Positions 34,998 through 46,640 of a DNA stretch of 57,063 nt are shown here, one piece after another. The stretch is taken from positions 1 to 57,063 of the forward strand of contig BLJB01000405.1 of NCBI GenBank assembly GCA_013423325.1, written 5' to 3'. The translations under genes and the position numbers were made by a program. Numbering within the stretch: the stretch's first letter is position 1; each line of letters starts with the position of its first letter. The notes below the pieces were generated by a model. That model had not been told where the DNA came from and searched no databases. It saw only the letters and a program-made list of their open reading frames with translations. The stretch is from Usnea hakonensis (taxonomy: Eukaryota > Ascomycota > Lecanoromycetes > Lecanorales > Parmeliaceae).

Positions 34998-35446
34998 TTA
35001 TAGATGCCCCGAGGTCTTCTCCAAAAACTCTTTTGCCTCATTCACTTTCGTAGCCAGATACGGACTCCCCCCTCGGTCTGGATGGTTCAACAGCATCAGT
35101 TGTCGATGATTCTTTCTAATTTTCTCTTTCGTAAGCATGCGCTCACTGGTCACCAAAAGGGTCAGCTCTATCCCATGGGTTTCCAGCAACAGATAGTGTC
35201 CTACTTGAGTTGTAGTATCAATGACGCCTCCCTTCTATTCATCTTGGGTTCAAAGCCGCCTTTGTAGAAAGCCTTGCCCAAAACGCCAGTAGCAGTTGCC
35301 CCACCGCGATATTTTCTAAGTGCCACCAGGCCAGCTCGCCCCTATACGTCCTTCTAAGTGTTTATTCCTTTACCAACAGAGGCGGAGGAGCTTACTAGGA
35401 ACGCAGCAGCAGCAACTCCCACTCCCACTCCTATCACCGTCGCCAT
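34998..35446 (-). CDS. PAM18: Pam18/Tim14, J-protein of the mitochondrial import motor, 111 aa
   Basis: Minus strand, three exons: 35446-35396, 35341-35205 and 35145-34998, with introns of 54 and 59 bp. The N-terminus MATVIGVGVGVAAAAFLGRAG is the single membrane segment. The region GATATGVLGKAFYKGGFEPKMNRREA is typical of the family. The short J-domain, with KIRKNHRQLMLLNHPDRGGSPYLATKVNEAKEFL, carries the HPD motif at residues 84-86, which stimulates mtHsp70 (Ssc1). The protein sits in the inner membrane with its J-domain in the matrix, as part of the TIM23 PAM motor with Pam16. The gene looks intact at the usual length. It shares a 276-bp promoter with the divergent RLP24 gene. Confidence 0.93.
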
Positions 35447-35722
35447 CGTTGAGCGGGGCTTTCCCTTAGAAGCCACTATCTTCAGTGTATTTAAGAATCC
35501 AAGAGAGGTCACTGCATTGCTAATCTCGACACCGGACACATTTGGTGCAGTACTCGAAAGAAGTAGGGAGGGGCGATACTGAAGTTGTCCGCAAATGGGC
35601 AGCTAGTCTAAAGAAAGCTAGTGCCGGCTACAAAATTTTCCGTTCCAGGTCTTGCACCAGTAATCGCACGAAATTTCCAGGACTGACTCCGTAGTTTTGG
35701 AAAAATCCACGACGACGCAAAT
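35447..35722. promoter_or_regulatory. Bidirectional promoter, PAM18 / RLP24
   Basis: Only 276 bp lie between the two divergent ATG codons of housekeeping genes, so both promoters must overlap here. No TATA box is obvious, as is common for housekeeping genes. Confidence 0.6.
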
Positions 35723-36533
35723 ATGCGAGTCGAAACTTGTTAGTATCACCATATTTGGAGCATGATAGATGAGGTTCTCATGGGCGCGCTAGGTTACTTC
35801 TGTTCGCATCCTGTCTATCCCTCGAAGGGTACATGTGCCAGCTTTTCCTCCGGTTTCTTTCTGAGCTGATTTGGACAGGCATAACCTTCGTGCGTAACGA
35901 TGCCAAACAATTCAAGTTTTGCAGATGTACGGTCTCATGGATCATCATTCTTTTGGATCCGAGCTGACGCACTTCATAGCAAAATGCCACAAGAACGTAT
36001 ATCGGCCTAATTCTCGATACCGTTCACCTGCTAAGGAATTACAGTTCAAGATGAAGCGTAATCCGAGAAAGCTGAAATGGACCAAGGCTTTTCGCGCAAG
36101 TTTCACTCCGTCTCGATCGATATGTTTGAGAAGTAGCTGACCTCTCTGTTAGAAATCTGTTGGCAAAGAAATGACCGTCGACACTACCCTTCAACTTGCC
36201 GCTCGTCGCAATGTCCCTGTCCGCTACGATCGCAATCTTGTTTCTACTACACTGAAGGCCATGCAACGAATCTCAGAAATCAAGGCAAGGAGGGAGAAAG
36301 TCTTCTTCAAGAACCGTATGGCTGGCAACAAAGAGAAAGTGATGGCTGCAAATAGGAAGTTGGTGGCTGAGAACGAACATCTGTTGCCAAGACAAAGAGC
36401 AAGCGAAAGGATAGCTGCGGAGGTGGAAGTCAAGGCGATGGAGGTACCGGTGCAGAACATGAAGGCAAAGAAGAGGGTGAAGCAGAGGATGAAAGTTGGA
36501 GGTGGAGTAGAAGACGAGATGGACGTGGACTGA
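35723..36533 (+). CDS. RLP24: Rlp24, ribosome biogenesis protein (eL24-like), 182 aa
   Basis: Six exons: 35723-35738, 35793-35828, 35879-35926, 35980-35996, 36045-36095 and 36153-36533; two exons are just 16 and 17 nt. The joined product opens MRVETCYFCSHPVYPSKG and has a zinc ribbon with Cys6, Cys9, Cys32 and Cys36. FKMKRNPRKLKWTKAFR and then GKEMTVDTTLQLAARRNVPVRY are diagnostic of Rlp24. The C-terminal helix NRMAGNKEKVMAANRKLV and a basic tail follow. In yeast Rlp24 marks pre-60S particles, recruits the AAA ATPase Drg1, and is exchanged for eL24 in the cytoplasm. Intron 5 (36096-36152) appears to be a GC-AG intron (donor GCAAGT). Confidence 0.93.
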
Positions 36534-36620
36534 TGTGTTTGTGCTTCTGCTTGATACTTTACGATACCAATGCTCAAAGCGTGGCGTTTAGATGAGAATA
36601 AAGATGGTTTTTCCAAGTGT

Positions 36621-37158
36621 CTAATTATCTGCATCATATTCGAGTCCTTCCCTTCCTAAGTGTGCCTTTTCGGGCTCCTTCAGTCCCATCTCCACATCCT
36701 TCACAACCTTTTGGTGTGCCCTCTCCTGAGCGTCCAATTTCTCTTTCTCTCGTTCTAGAATTTTGTCAGAATCCGGAGTTCTATAATTGCCAGCCCCTCC
36801 TCGACCATAATGCCCTAGCTCTGGAGGCTTATTCTCCTGCATGGATGAGGTGACATCAACATTCGCAGTCGTGCCTGCAGCAAGCATCTCTCTCGTTGTA
36901 ATATTTCCAGCACCCCCACGACCAGACGTTGAGATGCGGTGCTTTTGATTCTGCAAATCTTCGACTCCTCTACTAGCAGTATCACGTTGGGCTTCGACGT
37001 CCTGCAAAGTCATCAGCGAGATGTGGTACGGAGGGTCCTCCGGGGCCATCAAGGGCCGGAATTCTTCTTGCCTTGGAAATTTGTCGTGAAGCGTTTTCCA
37101 CGTCTTTGGGACTGTAAAAATTGCCAGCTCCTCCTCTTCCGACTTTTTGGTACTCCAT
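36621..37158 (-). CDS. DUF3602 family protein with three GRGGAGN motifs, 155 aa
   Basis: Minus strand, exons 37158-37072 and 37001-36621. The product begins MEYQKVGRGGAGNFYSPKDVE. GRGGAGN occurs at about residues 7-13, 56-62 and 95-101, the hallmark of this fungal family; its biochemical function is unknown. The rest is hydrophilic and probably disordered, with an EREKEKLDAQERAHQKV helix near the end. The 70-bp intron (37002-37071) best fits a GC donor (AAG|GCAAGA) with a TTTGCAG acceptor, rejoining as SKDVEAQ in frame. It converges with RLP24, with 87 bp between the stop codons. Confidence 0.83.
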
Positions 37159-37707
37159 TATGCATTGGAAGATTTGATAGGATCCGAAAGTGGTGCTAAG
37201 GTATCGTACATATCAGAACGTCACCCTGCACTGCGCCGCATGTGGCCGTTGCCAAGGACTGTCCCGAGAGGACAGTCGCGGCAAAACATAAAGTAAGGTA
37301 AAGTTGTTTATAATTGTTGATCCCCACTTGCATCCCACCCTTTCCGTGAATTTACATAAAGTACCTGTACATGTTGATCCATCCAGCTGATCCACACTTT
37401 TGGGCTGCTAAAGGGCGGAAGACTCTCAGAGGCCAGAACGAGAACGCAAAGCGAGGCATTGCCACCGTTCTTCCGCTTACTCCGTTGCCAACCACCTTCT
37501 TCATTGGCATAGCTTTTTCCCGATTTCATGCAGGATTCGATGACTTTATAATTTGATCACATTCACTGGGTAAAGACGTAGCAACCCCGGATACTTCACT
37601 GTCTCACTTTCCCGAGGCTGTCCCCAGCCTTTTCAATTATCTACTTTTGCCTCCCATACAATTCTTCTTCAGGAAGTCTCAACGAAGAACTTTCAACAAT
37701 CCCAACC
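37159..37707. promoter_or_regulatory. Divergent promoter region, DUF3602 gene / Upc2-like gene
   Basis: 549 bp between two divergent start codons, with no gene recognised. The last 130 bp before 37708 are pyrimidine-rich, as common in fungal 5' leaders. Confidence 0.4.
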
Positions 37708-39146
37708 ATGGTCTCTCGAAAAAGCCACCCCAAAAGTCGTAATGGTTGTGCCAATTGCAAGAAGAGGCGAATCAAGGTAAACTCTTCCTATTCTTGAGCT
37801 CCTTCATGATGGATGCCTTCTTGTGAAAGCGTCTTGCTTTGCCGTTACTGACGCTTTGTGATTTCTGTTGCTATCAGTGTGATGAAGTAAGGCCTCGATG
37901 CTCCAACTGCGAGAAGCACTCAATTAGCTGCGACTTCTCTTCGCAGACGCCCAAGAGCGCGTCAACATCATCCCCGCGAGACCTTCGACATCAAAACTCA
38001 GATCCGCAGTCAATGCCGTCGGTGCAGGGCGGTTCGACCAATCAGTCCCCTGCACCTGCACTGCTGCAGTCTCAGCAGTCTCTCTTCGATGGTCCAAGAT
38101 CTCAGCTGCCGTCTTTACAGATGGCCGAACTCGAGCTATTACATCATTTTACCACCGAAACCTGCTACACCCTTTCAGACCGTCCCGAATCCCACGAACT
38201 CTGGAGAATCACTGTTCCTCAGGTAGCTTTTCAACACGATTTCCTGATGCGAGGTATACTGGCTATCTCTTCGCTCCACCTCAGTTGTCTCCGAGCAGAA
38301 AAACAAACCCATTGGGGCCACCTAGCCGCCAAGCAGCAAGACGCTGCGCTCAGTAGTTTCCGGAAGATCATGACGAACATGGACGAATCGAACTGCGACG
38401 CTTTCCTTGCACTCGCCTCACTAATTGTGGTTTACGGCTTTGAATCTCCAAAAAGTTCCGACAGCCTCGGCATGTTCAACTATAAGGGTCAAGATTCTGA
38501 TGAATGGCTTCCACTTATTCGTGGCGTCAACTCAATCATCATGTCTGTTTGGCCATGGATCAAGAACGGTCGGCTGAGTGGTCTTCTCCACGACCACGTC
38601 CAAGAGCCGCCTCAGACTGAGCTACCTAGAGTTCTGAGTGAGCAACTCACACACCTTGAGAGCATGTGCGAAGACGCTTCAGGTGGACCCGAGGTGATTA
38701 ACGCCTACAAAGCCGCTCTTGACTCGCTCAGAGCCTCATTCATAAGGATGAACAACAGGCCAGCTTACGAATGTGAAGTCTCTATAGCATTTCTATGGCC
38801 GGTCATGATACCGCAGGAGTATATAACGATGTTGAACGAGAAGAGGCCGGAAGCACTTGTCATACTGGCTCATTATTGTGTCATTCTCCACCACCTTGAC
38901 GATTACTGGTGGATGAGGGGATGGGCAATGCACATCATCAGCAATATTCATCGGGAGCTTGAGGACCGTTGGCTTTACTTTATACAATGGCCTAGCAACG
39001 TCATCTCCGTTGATCAGAAAATTCTCACCAACGGGAGCTTGCAGAGTCCAATTTCCGGAAATCGTGTCAGCAACGATTTCAGTACAAACATAGATTCATC
39101 ACTTAGTATTCCGCCCGAGCAGCTCAAAGCGGTCAATGGGCGATGA
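37708..39146 (+). CDS. Zn2Cys6 transcription factor, Upc2-like, 445 aa
   Basis: Two exons, 37708-37776 and 37878-39146, with a 101-bp GTAAAC...TCAG intron that splits the zinc cluster just before its third cysteine. The cysteines are at residues 14, 17, 24, 31, 34 and 41 (NGCANCKKRRIKC, RCSNCEKHSISC). After a disordered Ser/Gln/Pro linker comes ELELLHHFTTETCYTLSDRPESHELWRITVPQVAF and then FLMRGILAISSLHLSCL, the start of the ligand-binding-type C-terminal domain found in sterol-uptake regulators such as Upc2. Members can sense lipids and move to the nucleus, but the family is large and the ligand here is unknown. ATG 37708 is the only start that gives the complete cluster. Confidence 0.87.
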
Positions 39147-40857
39147 AGACCTCGAAGTATGTACACCGAGCAGTACCATATAAATCACCAAACGATGGAG
39201 CCCAAGATTGCATTCGCCGTCTGCTTCAAGAACAGTAATGGGGCGCTTAGGTGCAATTTCACTCGCTTCATTTCTGCTTGTGGTGCACTGGTGATTCCAA
39301 TGCATCTAGTCGACAATTACCGCAACCACCGTTATACAGCGCCCATATCCTTGCCCGGATCATCGATCTCTGCCGAAGAACGGTGTCGTGAGCCCTCTAT
39401 CCAAATTACTCTCGAAGAAGTATATCCGATGTTGATCAGGTTGGACAAAATCCTTGGCTGGGATGGGATTCCCACTTAATAGCGTGGTGGCTTAGGATGG
39501 CGTGCATTGTGGCCGAGGAATTGCGGAGACGATCCTTTACCTCGAATTCATCGGTCTGGTCAAAACCTTGTGGACTGTGGGCCGTGCTATCTAGAGTTTC
39601 TTTTTCTTTTTCTTTGTTTATCTGGGGGAGAAAGCGACGGATAAAGAAGGCCGGCGGGAGATTTTACGGAGAAAATTGCTGATGAGGCCAAAAATGCAGG
39701 AAGCAGAGAATGGCGCGACTGGGTCCAGAAATTGAGAAAGGGTCTATTGGAGTTCCTTGTTTGCACTTCGGATTGCCCGCATTAGAGAGAACACTTGGAG
39801 GGATCAGCAGAGGCCGCTCTGCCTAATGAGGCTAGTTTGACGAGTGTTCTAGCCTCAGGTACCGTATTTAGGTATGCGGCGATGCGGTAGGCACAGGACC
39901 CGGAAAGCTGAAGTGGTTTGTGCTTCTGGCGAACATGTGGAGTTTGGTGTTCACACCAAATGGAATTACGTTGTAAGCATCTTGATATAGCTGACAGGAA
40001 TCAATAATAATTATAAGTTATGGTGATGATTAAGATTGACAGGAAGGATTGAAGGATGTCTAGCATATCGAGTAAAGCATGGAGGAAGAATTAAAAGTAA
40101 AGCAGAATTACTGCTGGGCTCTGCGCGTGATAATTATAATTATTATTATTATTTTATTATTTGGGGTTCGGAGCATCTGCTGACCACTGGTCCACCAGTC
40201 AGCAGCTTAGTGCAGGGATCGCCCCCAAAGTCTAAAAGTCTAGGCAGGTCCCCCTCCTTTTTTAACACCACCCCCGCAGGGGCAACAATTCTGGTGAGAC
40301 CAGCCAAGCTCCATACGAAGACTTCCTCCGAGCTGCTTTTTTTTTTTAAATTACCTTTTCTTTCTTCCACACTCACATTTCTTCTTTCTCTTAATCACAC
40401 ACTACTATCCTTTTGTGAAGTGCTATCCTACCACGCTGAATATCGAACCTCTCCTTCTTTCCCGGCTTGATTGTCCTAGCATTGCCTCCACCAATCCGCC
40501 TTGTCTTGTCTCAGACTACGCCTCGGTCTCAATCGGAAATCAGCAAGGCTGTCATCAGTGGGCTTTTGACAGCGGCTCTTATCTGATCCACAAGGGAAAA
40601 AAAAGAAAGGATCCACCCACTGACATTGATCATACTATCCACTCCATTATAGACCAATCCACCTCACGCGTGCTCCCAATCAGCCTGCTCCGAGACACAT
40701 GCTGTGTTCACATGTGTGTCACTTGCAGTCACGAAATCAGCCTTAATTCACGCATGGTGTCTATTGCCTCGGCTCGCAGTACTTCTTGAATTCTTTGGCT
40801 CTCTAGGTCTGGCTTACTGGCGAGAGCCATTGACCGAGAGAGCCAATCCACTCCACA
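39147..40857. other. Intergenic, including long leader of the C2H2 gene
   Basis: A 106-codon frame at 39159-39479 directly after the Upc2-like gene has no recognised features and I do not call it. The stretch from about 40100 to 40857 is rich in short open frames, contains ATTATTATT near 40137-40160 and is probably promoter plus 5' leader for the gene at 40858. Confidence 0.4.
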
Positions 40858-42454
40858 ATGTCTAGCTACAAAGTATGCGACCCCTCACCCCGAAATCACA
40901 AAATAAAGAGGTTTGGTCTAACGATTGTAAAGCAGGAACCTCAGCTCAACCGCCCTCAAAGTTCTCACAGACTCTCAATGACCTCCGCCTCCTCTTCAAA
41001 CCTTCCACCACGTCATGCTACATCAAGACACCACTCTCACTCTGTGTCTCTCGGGGCTGTCAATCCCTCCCACAGAATCACTAGACGCAAGAGCCTGAAC
41101 GCCAGTGCGGTCAATAACGCCGCTTCCATAGCAGCTGCCCTCAATGATATCGACAAAAAGGGATCTGCTTCCTCGAAACGCGGAAGCCTGAACCTGAAGA
41201 CAACTCTTCCAAATAGCCGAGGACTCGAGTCTAGCAGGCACGATCGTTCTAGTGGCGACTATTCTCTTGGTGGGCTCGCTGGTAATAGCGAGACTGCAAA
41301 CGAAGAGGCCATGGATGATGAGGACTCTGGTGCTGAAGGTGACTTTTTACCAACGGAAAGTCTGAGTAACGCATCGAAAGCAAGAGCAAGGCGTGCGAGC
41401 GAAGGCTCGTACCTCACAAAGACCGATGGTAAGAGATCAAGTGGTGAACTGAGGTGCGATAAATGCGGAAAGAGTTACAAGCATAGCAGCTGTTTGACGA
41501 AGCACCTGTCAGTACTCTCTGGTCCTACCGTCATCCAGCTGTCTGCTATTACCTTCTCCCAATGTGCACCTATGTCACTCGTAGTCTCTATACTATTTGG
41601 AACCCTGTTCACTCCAATGTCCAAGAGCTTTTTCGTTGACATCTGGCGTTTGCAGGTGGGAGCACACTCCTGAGTGGACGTACACGTCAAAGCTTCTTAT
41701 ATCCAAGCATCAGCAAGTTCAATTACTTCAAGCTGCCAAGGTACTCGTTGGGATGAACCAAGATGCAACCGCAACCGAAGACACAATAAAGTCATCAGAA
41801 AGCGACCAGTCATCTGCTTCCCCCGCCGCGTCTGGGTCGTTCGACGTGAGAGAAGACGACGATTATATTAGCTCAGCTGAGACCACGCCTCCTCCCATGA
41901 ACGAACATTATGTCATGGCAGAGGATGCAGATTACGGTCGAAGCAACGGGCACAGCGGGAACAGCTCATCATTGTCGAGGTCGTACCAATCTGCTCCATC
42001 ATCCTCGCTGCCCATTGGTAACAACATCAGCCACTACCCGCAACACCAAGGCCCATTGTCATCTGGTATTATATCTGCAGATGATGAAGATGAAGCTAGC
42101 TTGGTGGCTGCTGTTGAATCCTTGTGCAGCTTTAGTAATCCAAGAGGGAGCGTTGTCCAACTACCTTACGATGCTCCGCCGGTACCTCCTGTGCCTGCTA
42201 AGTACCGCGATTACAATACCGGTAGAATACCTGAAAATCTGAAACAAATCCCAGAAATGGGTATGCCAGACCCGTCTCATCAACCGCTCTTTCAAGAGCG
42301 GGACATGAAGATGGGTAATGGTCACGTTATCTCCGCTCACGATGACCATGAATACGATGACCGCCCCTTTTCTCACGGCAGAAGCGATGATGAGGAAGAC
42401 GGTATTTTCGGGGCGATGGAGGGCGTGACTCACGACCGGCTTCCCCTGGCATGA
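40858..42454 (+). CDS. Single C2H2 zinc-finger protein, putative regulator, 462 aa
   Basis: Three exons: 40858-40872, 40933-41507 and 41656-42454. Exon 1 is only 15 nt (MSSYK); its intron has GTATGC, a TCTAACG branch site and AAAG, and splicing gives MSSYKQEPQLNRPQ. Reading through this intron is also open, so the N-terminus is not certain. Intron 2 (148 bp) interrupts the finger. The finger is CDKCGKSYKHSSCLTKHLWEH, with Cys180, Cys183, His196 and His200, followed by a conserved-looking helix (YTSKLLISKHQQVQLLQAAKVLVGM). The flanks are Ser-rich and acidic disordered sequence; a PPVPPVPAKYRDYNTG segment lies near the C-terminus. A nuclear role is likely from the finger; targets unknown. Confidence 0.8.
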
Positions 42455-44021
42455 TTGAAAACAACCAAGCGACCTCGAAGCTTCTTCACCTTTACGCGCA
42501 AATGACGACATCAGAATCATCAAAGACACATATCACGTCACTTTTTTTTGAATCTAATCAAGTCATAATGTATTGTAGTCTCCCAAGAATGGTGCGTCTT
42601 GTCTCCGCAGATCAGCCTCCAGCACCGAAGAGTGGGCCTTCTTTTAGTCCACGAGGTTAAAGTGGAGACTGGCTATTCAGCGTCGAGCAGACATCCAAAT
42701 GAATTTCATCTAGAGGTTCGAGACGTGCGTTGGTTCTAGACTATCTAAATGCCAGCAATATTAGTCAAATTTGTGTACATTTACACCTCAATTGCGTTGA
42801 CTGAATTCTTGGATTATGACATCCTATCTTAATATGCGAATACATCGAAGTTTCAACTAGTGTGAAAGAATTCCTGGATGGTAACTTGCATTCCTTTCAC
42901 AGCCTCTTCATTATCTTTCAAGATCAAGGTCCCTCAGAAGCTTTCCGCTACTCTGATCGCTCTCTCCATTTCTCCAGTTCTGCCTTCAGCACCTCTCAGA
43001 AGCATTAACTTCAATTACGCATCCTCTCTGTGCCTTTCTTCCGTGCCAATTCACATCTCTTAAAAGTATTCATCTGCAGCATTCATTTTTTCTGTATCAC
43101 ATACCTTTCTACGAATTCACATCACTCAGACGCATTCACTATCACGCATCATCCCAACAAAGTATTTAAAACCCCCTCCCTATTCTTTCCAACTTTCTTC
43201 CTCTTCCCTACTCACAACCCAAAGAAACACCCACACCTATACTACTTATCCTATACACCTCCAATCCTTCCTCATCCCAGATCTGTCGAGTTGTAGTGGA
43301 GGATTCATCTACGCCACTCTGATCTGTGCTTTTCTTCGAGATACAACGGTCTCCAGCAGCTGCGTTACATCTGATGTGATATTTCGTTGAGTTGTCTCGC
43401 TGTGGACAGAAGGCGGGGCTCGACGAATTGCCAGTGAATTCAAGACTCTCTCTCTCGAGATAATGAAGGTACCTTTTGTGTGGCTGATTTTTTTGAGTTC
43501 AATGCCTTTTCTTGCCTGAGGCTTCATTTTCTTTCATATATAAAAATATCACATGAAGAATAGCTTCCCAAACGCCTTCCAATTGGAGTGAGGGGTTTCA
43601 ATATCTTCAATCGGCTCCCCAGAACCTTTGGTACACGTATCACAGTTCATTTCGAGTCTCGAGTAAAGACTCACAAAATTGTTCAATCGGGCTCTCCAGA
43701 CGCCGGCTTGTTCGAATCTTTCGGAGGATTGTAGCTCTCCAGAAGAAGGGTCACGCTTGCTTCTCTTTCAAGATACATTGCCTTGACGAGATAATTACCA
43801 AAATACACTGCAGTCATGATCTCTTTGCACTCTAAGTTTTTGGAATGATTTCGAGACTATTCTTTGTGATGGGGAAATGGCTATCTTCCATCGAGGTGGC
43901 CCAGATGTTGGGTAGGGTCGAGATGTACATCGACAATAACAAGGCAGACAAGTGGGAGAATACAAAGCTCTTTTCTCACAAATTTAGCCGCTTTTACAGC
44001 CACCCTCAAGCGGAGGTTTGA
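42455..44021. other. Intergenic
   Basis: No supported gene. 42890-43290 is pyrimidine-rich with many short ORFs. A 49-codon ATG frame at 43870-44019 precedes the first relic-like frame but is too short to call. The gene-dense part of the window ends here. Confidence 0.4.
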
Positions 44022-44426
44022 ATGGAAAAAAGAAGACAGAATAGACGCATAGGTGGCCGAAAGGAGAAAGAAAAAAACGACAGAGATCAACAGGCGCTCA
44101 AAGATAAAAATGAGGTGACTCTAAGGAGAAATGAGGTCATAACGGGAATCCGAGCAGCGAGGTTCGAGAAAGTTAACGCGATTGCGTGTAAGTTGATGGA
44201 TTCGATACCAACCGATACGCATTCTCTGCGTTCAGAAGCTTGGTTGTTTGATTTTGTGAACACGCTCGAAGGAGCAAGTCCCGGCACGAACGTCCTCATC
44301 GTAGCCTGTAGTATTGATGGGATATCGATTAATCCAATTGGATGGGCTCGTTTCCATCAGAAATTTACAATCCAAAAAGGACTCAAAATTTCGATGCTCT
44401 TTGCCCAAGACGAAATCTCGCGATGA
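44022..44426 (+). pseudogene. Unassigned open frame, probable relic (134 codons)
   Basis: The N-terminal 35 residues are highly basic and charged (MEKRRQNRRIGGRKEKEKND); the rest looks folded (ACKLMDSIPTDTHSLRSEAWLFDFVNTLEGA). It has no recognised family. It lies in a run of short frames separated by stops with no clear splice sites, which suggests the start of the decayed region. An exon of an unknown gene is the alternative. Confidence 0.3.
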
Positions 44427-44701
44427 AGTCAAAGTCCACACCGCGAGTTTCATCAAAGAGCAACGGCTGCCAAATATCTAACAATCAATGCCTAATGCAC
44501 CAGATCATGCTGTCTAGCGGAAAGGTTTCGAAGGCATTCTGCAAACAGCACTATCATATGTGCGGAGAACACGGTCTGGTCTGGCTGAAAAAGAAGAGCG
44601 GCCACAATTGCTTGATATGTCAGAGAGTCCCCAAAAGGGAGGCAAATGTTGGCATCTCTGAGAAGTATGATTACGCACGAGGCTAACGATATTTAGAAGA
44701 A

Positions 44702-45091
44702 ATGGCAACGTGCAGCCATCGTATGGAGTCCCGACGACTGGTTGGGTCCAATCGCGGGCAAATACTGGCCGAAATGAGACGGCTGTATTGTACCGGCATT
44801 GCTGCTACCGATGCCGACAAGGTCTTCTTACGATGTCCATGTGAAGTTAGGTTTGCTGTCGATATCCCCAAACGACTGGGTGAGCATGCCAAAAATTCGA
44901 GTATAACGCCTATATTTGGCCTCGTCAACGCCATCACACGACGACCCGCCTCCCTAAGAGGTTTTGACTTCCCAGCCCCGTGGGGTGCTGTCCTTTGGCC
45001 GCTGTGGGAGAGGAACCAAACGCTTGCTCAAGTCGCTGGCTATGCTTTGATCAAGCCGGAGAAGGCAGTCCACCTGGACGTCGCTCGATGA
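44702..45091 (+). pseudogene. Unassigned open frame, probable relic (129 codons)
   Basis: Protein-like composition with Cys residues (RCPCEVRF) and an amphipathic C-terminus, but no family that I know. The frame just upstream (44342-44686) carries a Cys/His-rich end, CKQHYHMCGEHGLVW then CLICQR, that resembles a small zinc-binding module; the two could be parts of one broken gene. Confidence 0.3.
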
Positions 45092-46239
45092 AACCCTCCT
45101 GAGGTCAGCGTCCAACAGCATTTGGGTAATCCTTTTGCCTGCTGCCTTGACTTTTTTGTCGGTGGGCAAGGATTGGAGGCGGGGATGGGATGAGAATGGC
45201 TTGAATCTGCAGAGGTCGCTTGGGATTCGATGAGTTCTCACATCCATTTGCTGGTTGAGTGACATCAGAATAGAGAGTCTTGGGTGAGGAGGTGATACAT
45301 GATCGCCATGATGACCACGATGCTTTGGTTTACAGAAGGACGTACGAATATGGGGATGCGGGCAACTTCAAAGCCAACCATCAAACTTGCACAGGTTACG
45401 ACAGGTACGCTCTCGAGGTTGATCCCTACCTCGAGATCTCTCAGTTTTCGTCAAAATTTGGGTCAGTTCCTCATTGTTCCTTTCTCCATCCGCTGCTGAT
45501 CTGCAAGCGAGCAAGCAGATGAGTAATTATATTTCGTGAAGCAGCAGGAGGAACGGCCAAAGTGAACATCAAAAAGCCTTCGACAACTGTTGGATTACGA
45601 TAGTCCCACTGGATTCTGATGCGTAGAGGCTGCCATTTTCCAAAGTTTAGATCCCTCATGTTGGGATACGTGAATTCTGGAATGATTTAAAACCCAGTAC
45701 AAAGACACAGTTTTCTTCTTTTTTTTATATACATGAAAGCAGCTCGAAGACAACGACGTACTGGCTGCGGGTGAGAGAGCCTGCGTCAGCGACGTGCGAA
45801 CCAAAATTGGGTTCTCATCAAGAGAGTCTTTGCCTGCCCTGTGGCCGGAGCTTTAACACGAACGACGCCAAAATAGGCGGTTCACCCACGAGATCGTACA
45901 CATGTATGCGGAGACCCTTGAGAGAAGACCCATGCTTTCAGGTACTTCCAATCTTTCATTCCGCCAAGGCTACCTAAGACACGAGATATATCTTCTACGA
46001 GCTAAGCTTGACAGAATTGTTTGCTCATCTACAGGACGAGAAAGTTTCACCGGACATAATGAGGGGATGGCTTTCAAGTTATTACCTCAACGATGATTTG
46101 GATACGTTACCTTCCGGAAGGGCCTTTGCAAGGAGTTTCCCCAGCAATGATGTTAACTACGAGCATTCGAGGGATGCGGTCGTAAGATACTGTGGAGATG
46201 AGACTTTCCTTCCGACCATTGGAATTTCCATGTGGTGAG
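45092..46239. other. Broken coding-like sequence upstream of the integrase relic
   Basis: No intact gene. A zinc-finger-like start at about 45823-45870 (CLPCGRSFNTND) can be continued only by changing frame into FTHEIVHMYAETLERRP, and ELTELFAHLQDEKVSPDIM follows in another frame. This suggests a frameshifted relic, family unknown. Confidence 0.3.
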
Positions 46240-46640
46240 TTTTAGCAATTGATTTCATCCTTGCGTTACCCGCAACTGCCGCAGGTGAAGACTGCATCAT
46301 GTCCGTAACTGACAAATTTTCCAAAGCAATCACACTCATACCTGGAAAGTCAACGTATACGGCAACGGATTGGGCAGTCAAGTTGCTAGACAGACTCGCA
46401 GAAATTAACTGGGGTCTGCCACGAGCACTACTCTCGGACCGGGACCGCAAATTCATCAGCGAGTTATGGAGAGCCATTTTTACCGCACTAAAGGTAGATT
46501 TGTTGTACGCGGCGGCATACCACCCCCAAACAGATGGAGCGTCTGAACGGTCTAATCAGACCGTCGAGATAGCCCTGCGGTACTATATTGCTACACTAAA
46601 GGATGTCACACTAAGATGTGACAAGAGGTCGTCTTTCTGG
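46240..46640 (+). mobile_element. Ty3/gypsy integrase core relic
   Basis: The frame reads LAIDFILALPATAAGEDCIM, then VTDKFSKAITLIPGKS, LLSDRDRKFISELWRAIF and AYHPQTDGASERSNQTVE. This is the catalytic core of a gypsy-type integrase with all three acidic positions (D in IDF, D in SDRD, E in GASERSNQ). The core is open apart from a TGA just before it at 46238-46240, but no reverse transcriptase, RNase H, protease or LTR adjoins it, and the frame turns into unrelated sequence after about 46625. It is therefore an isolated non-autonomous fragment. Confidence 0.85.

Noticed and set aside
32600..39146. A secondary-metabolite or pathway gene cluster
   Set aside because: The neighbours are a mix of regulators, an import factor, a ribosome-biogenesis factor and a hydrolase with no backbone synthase or tailoring set.
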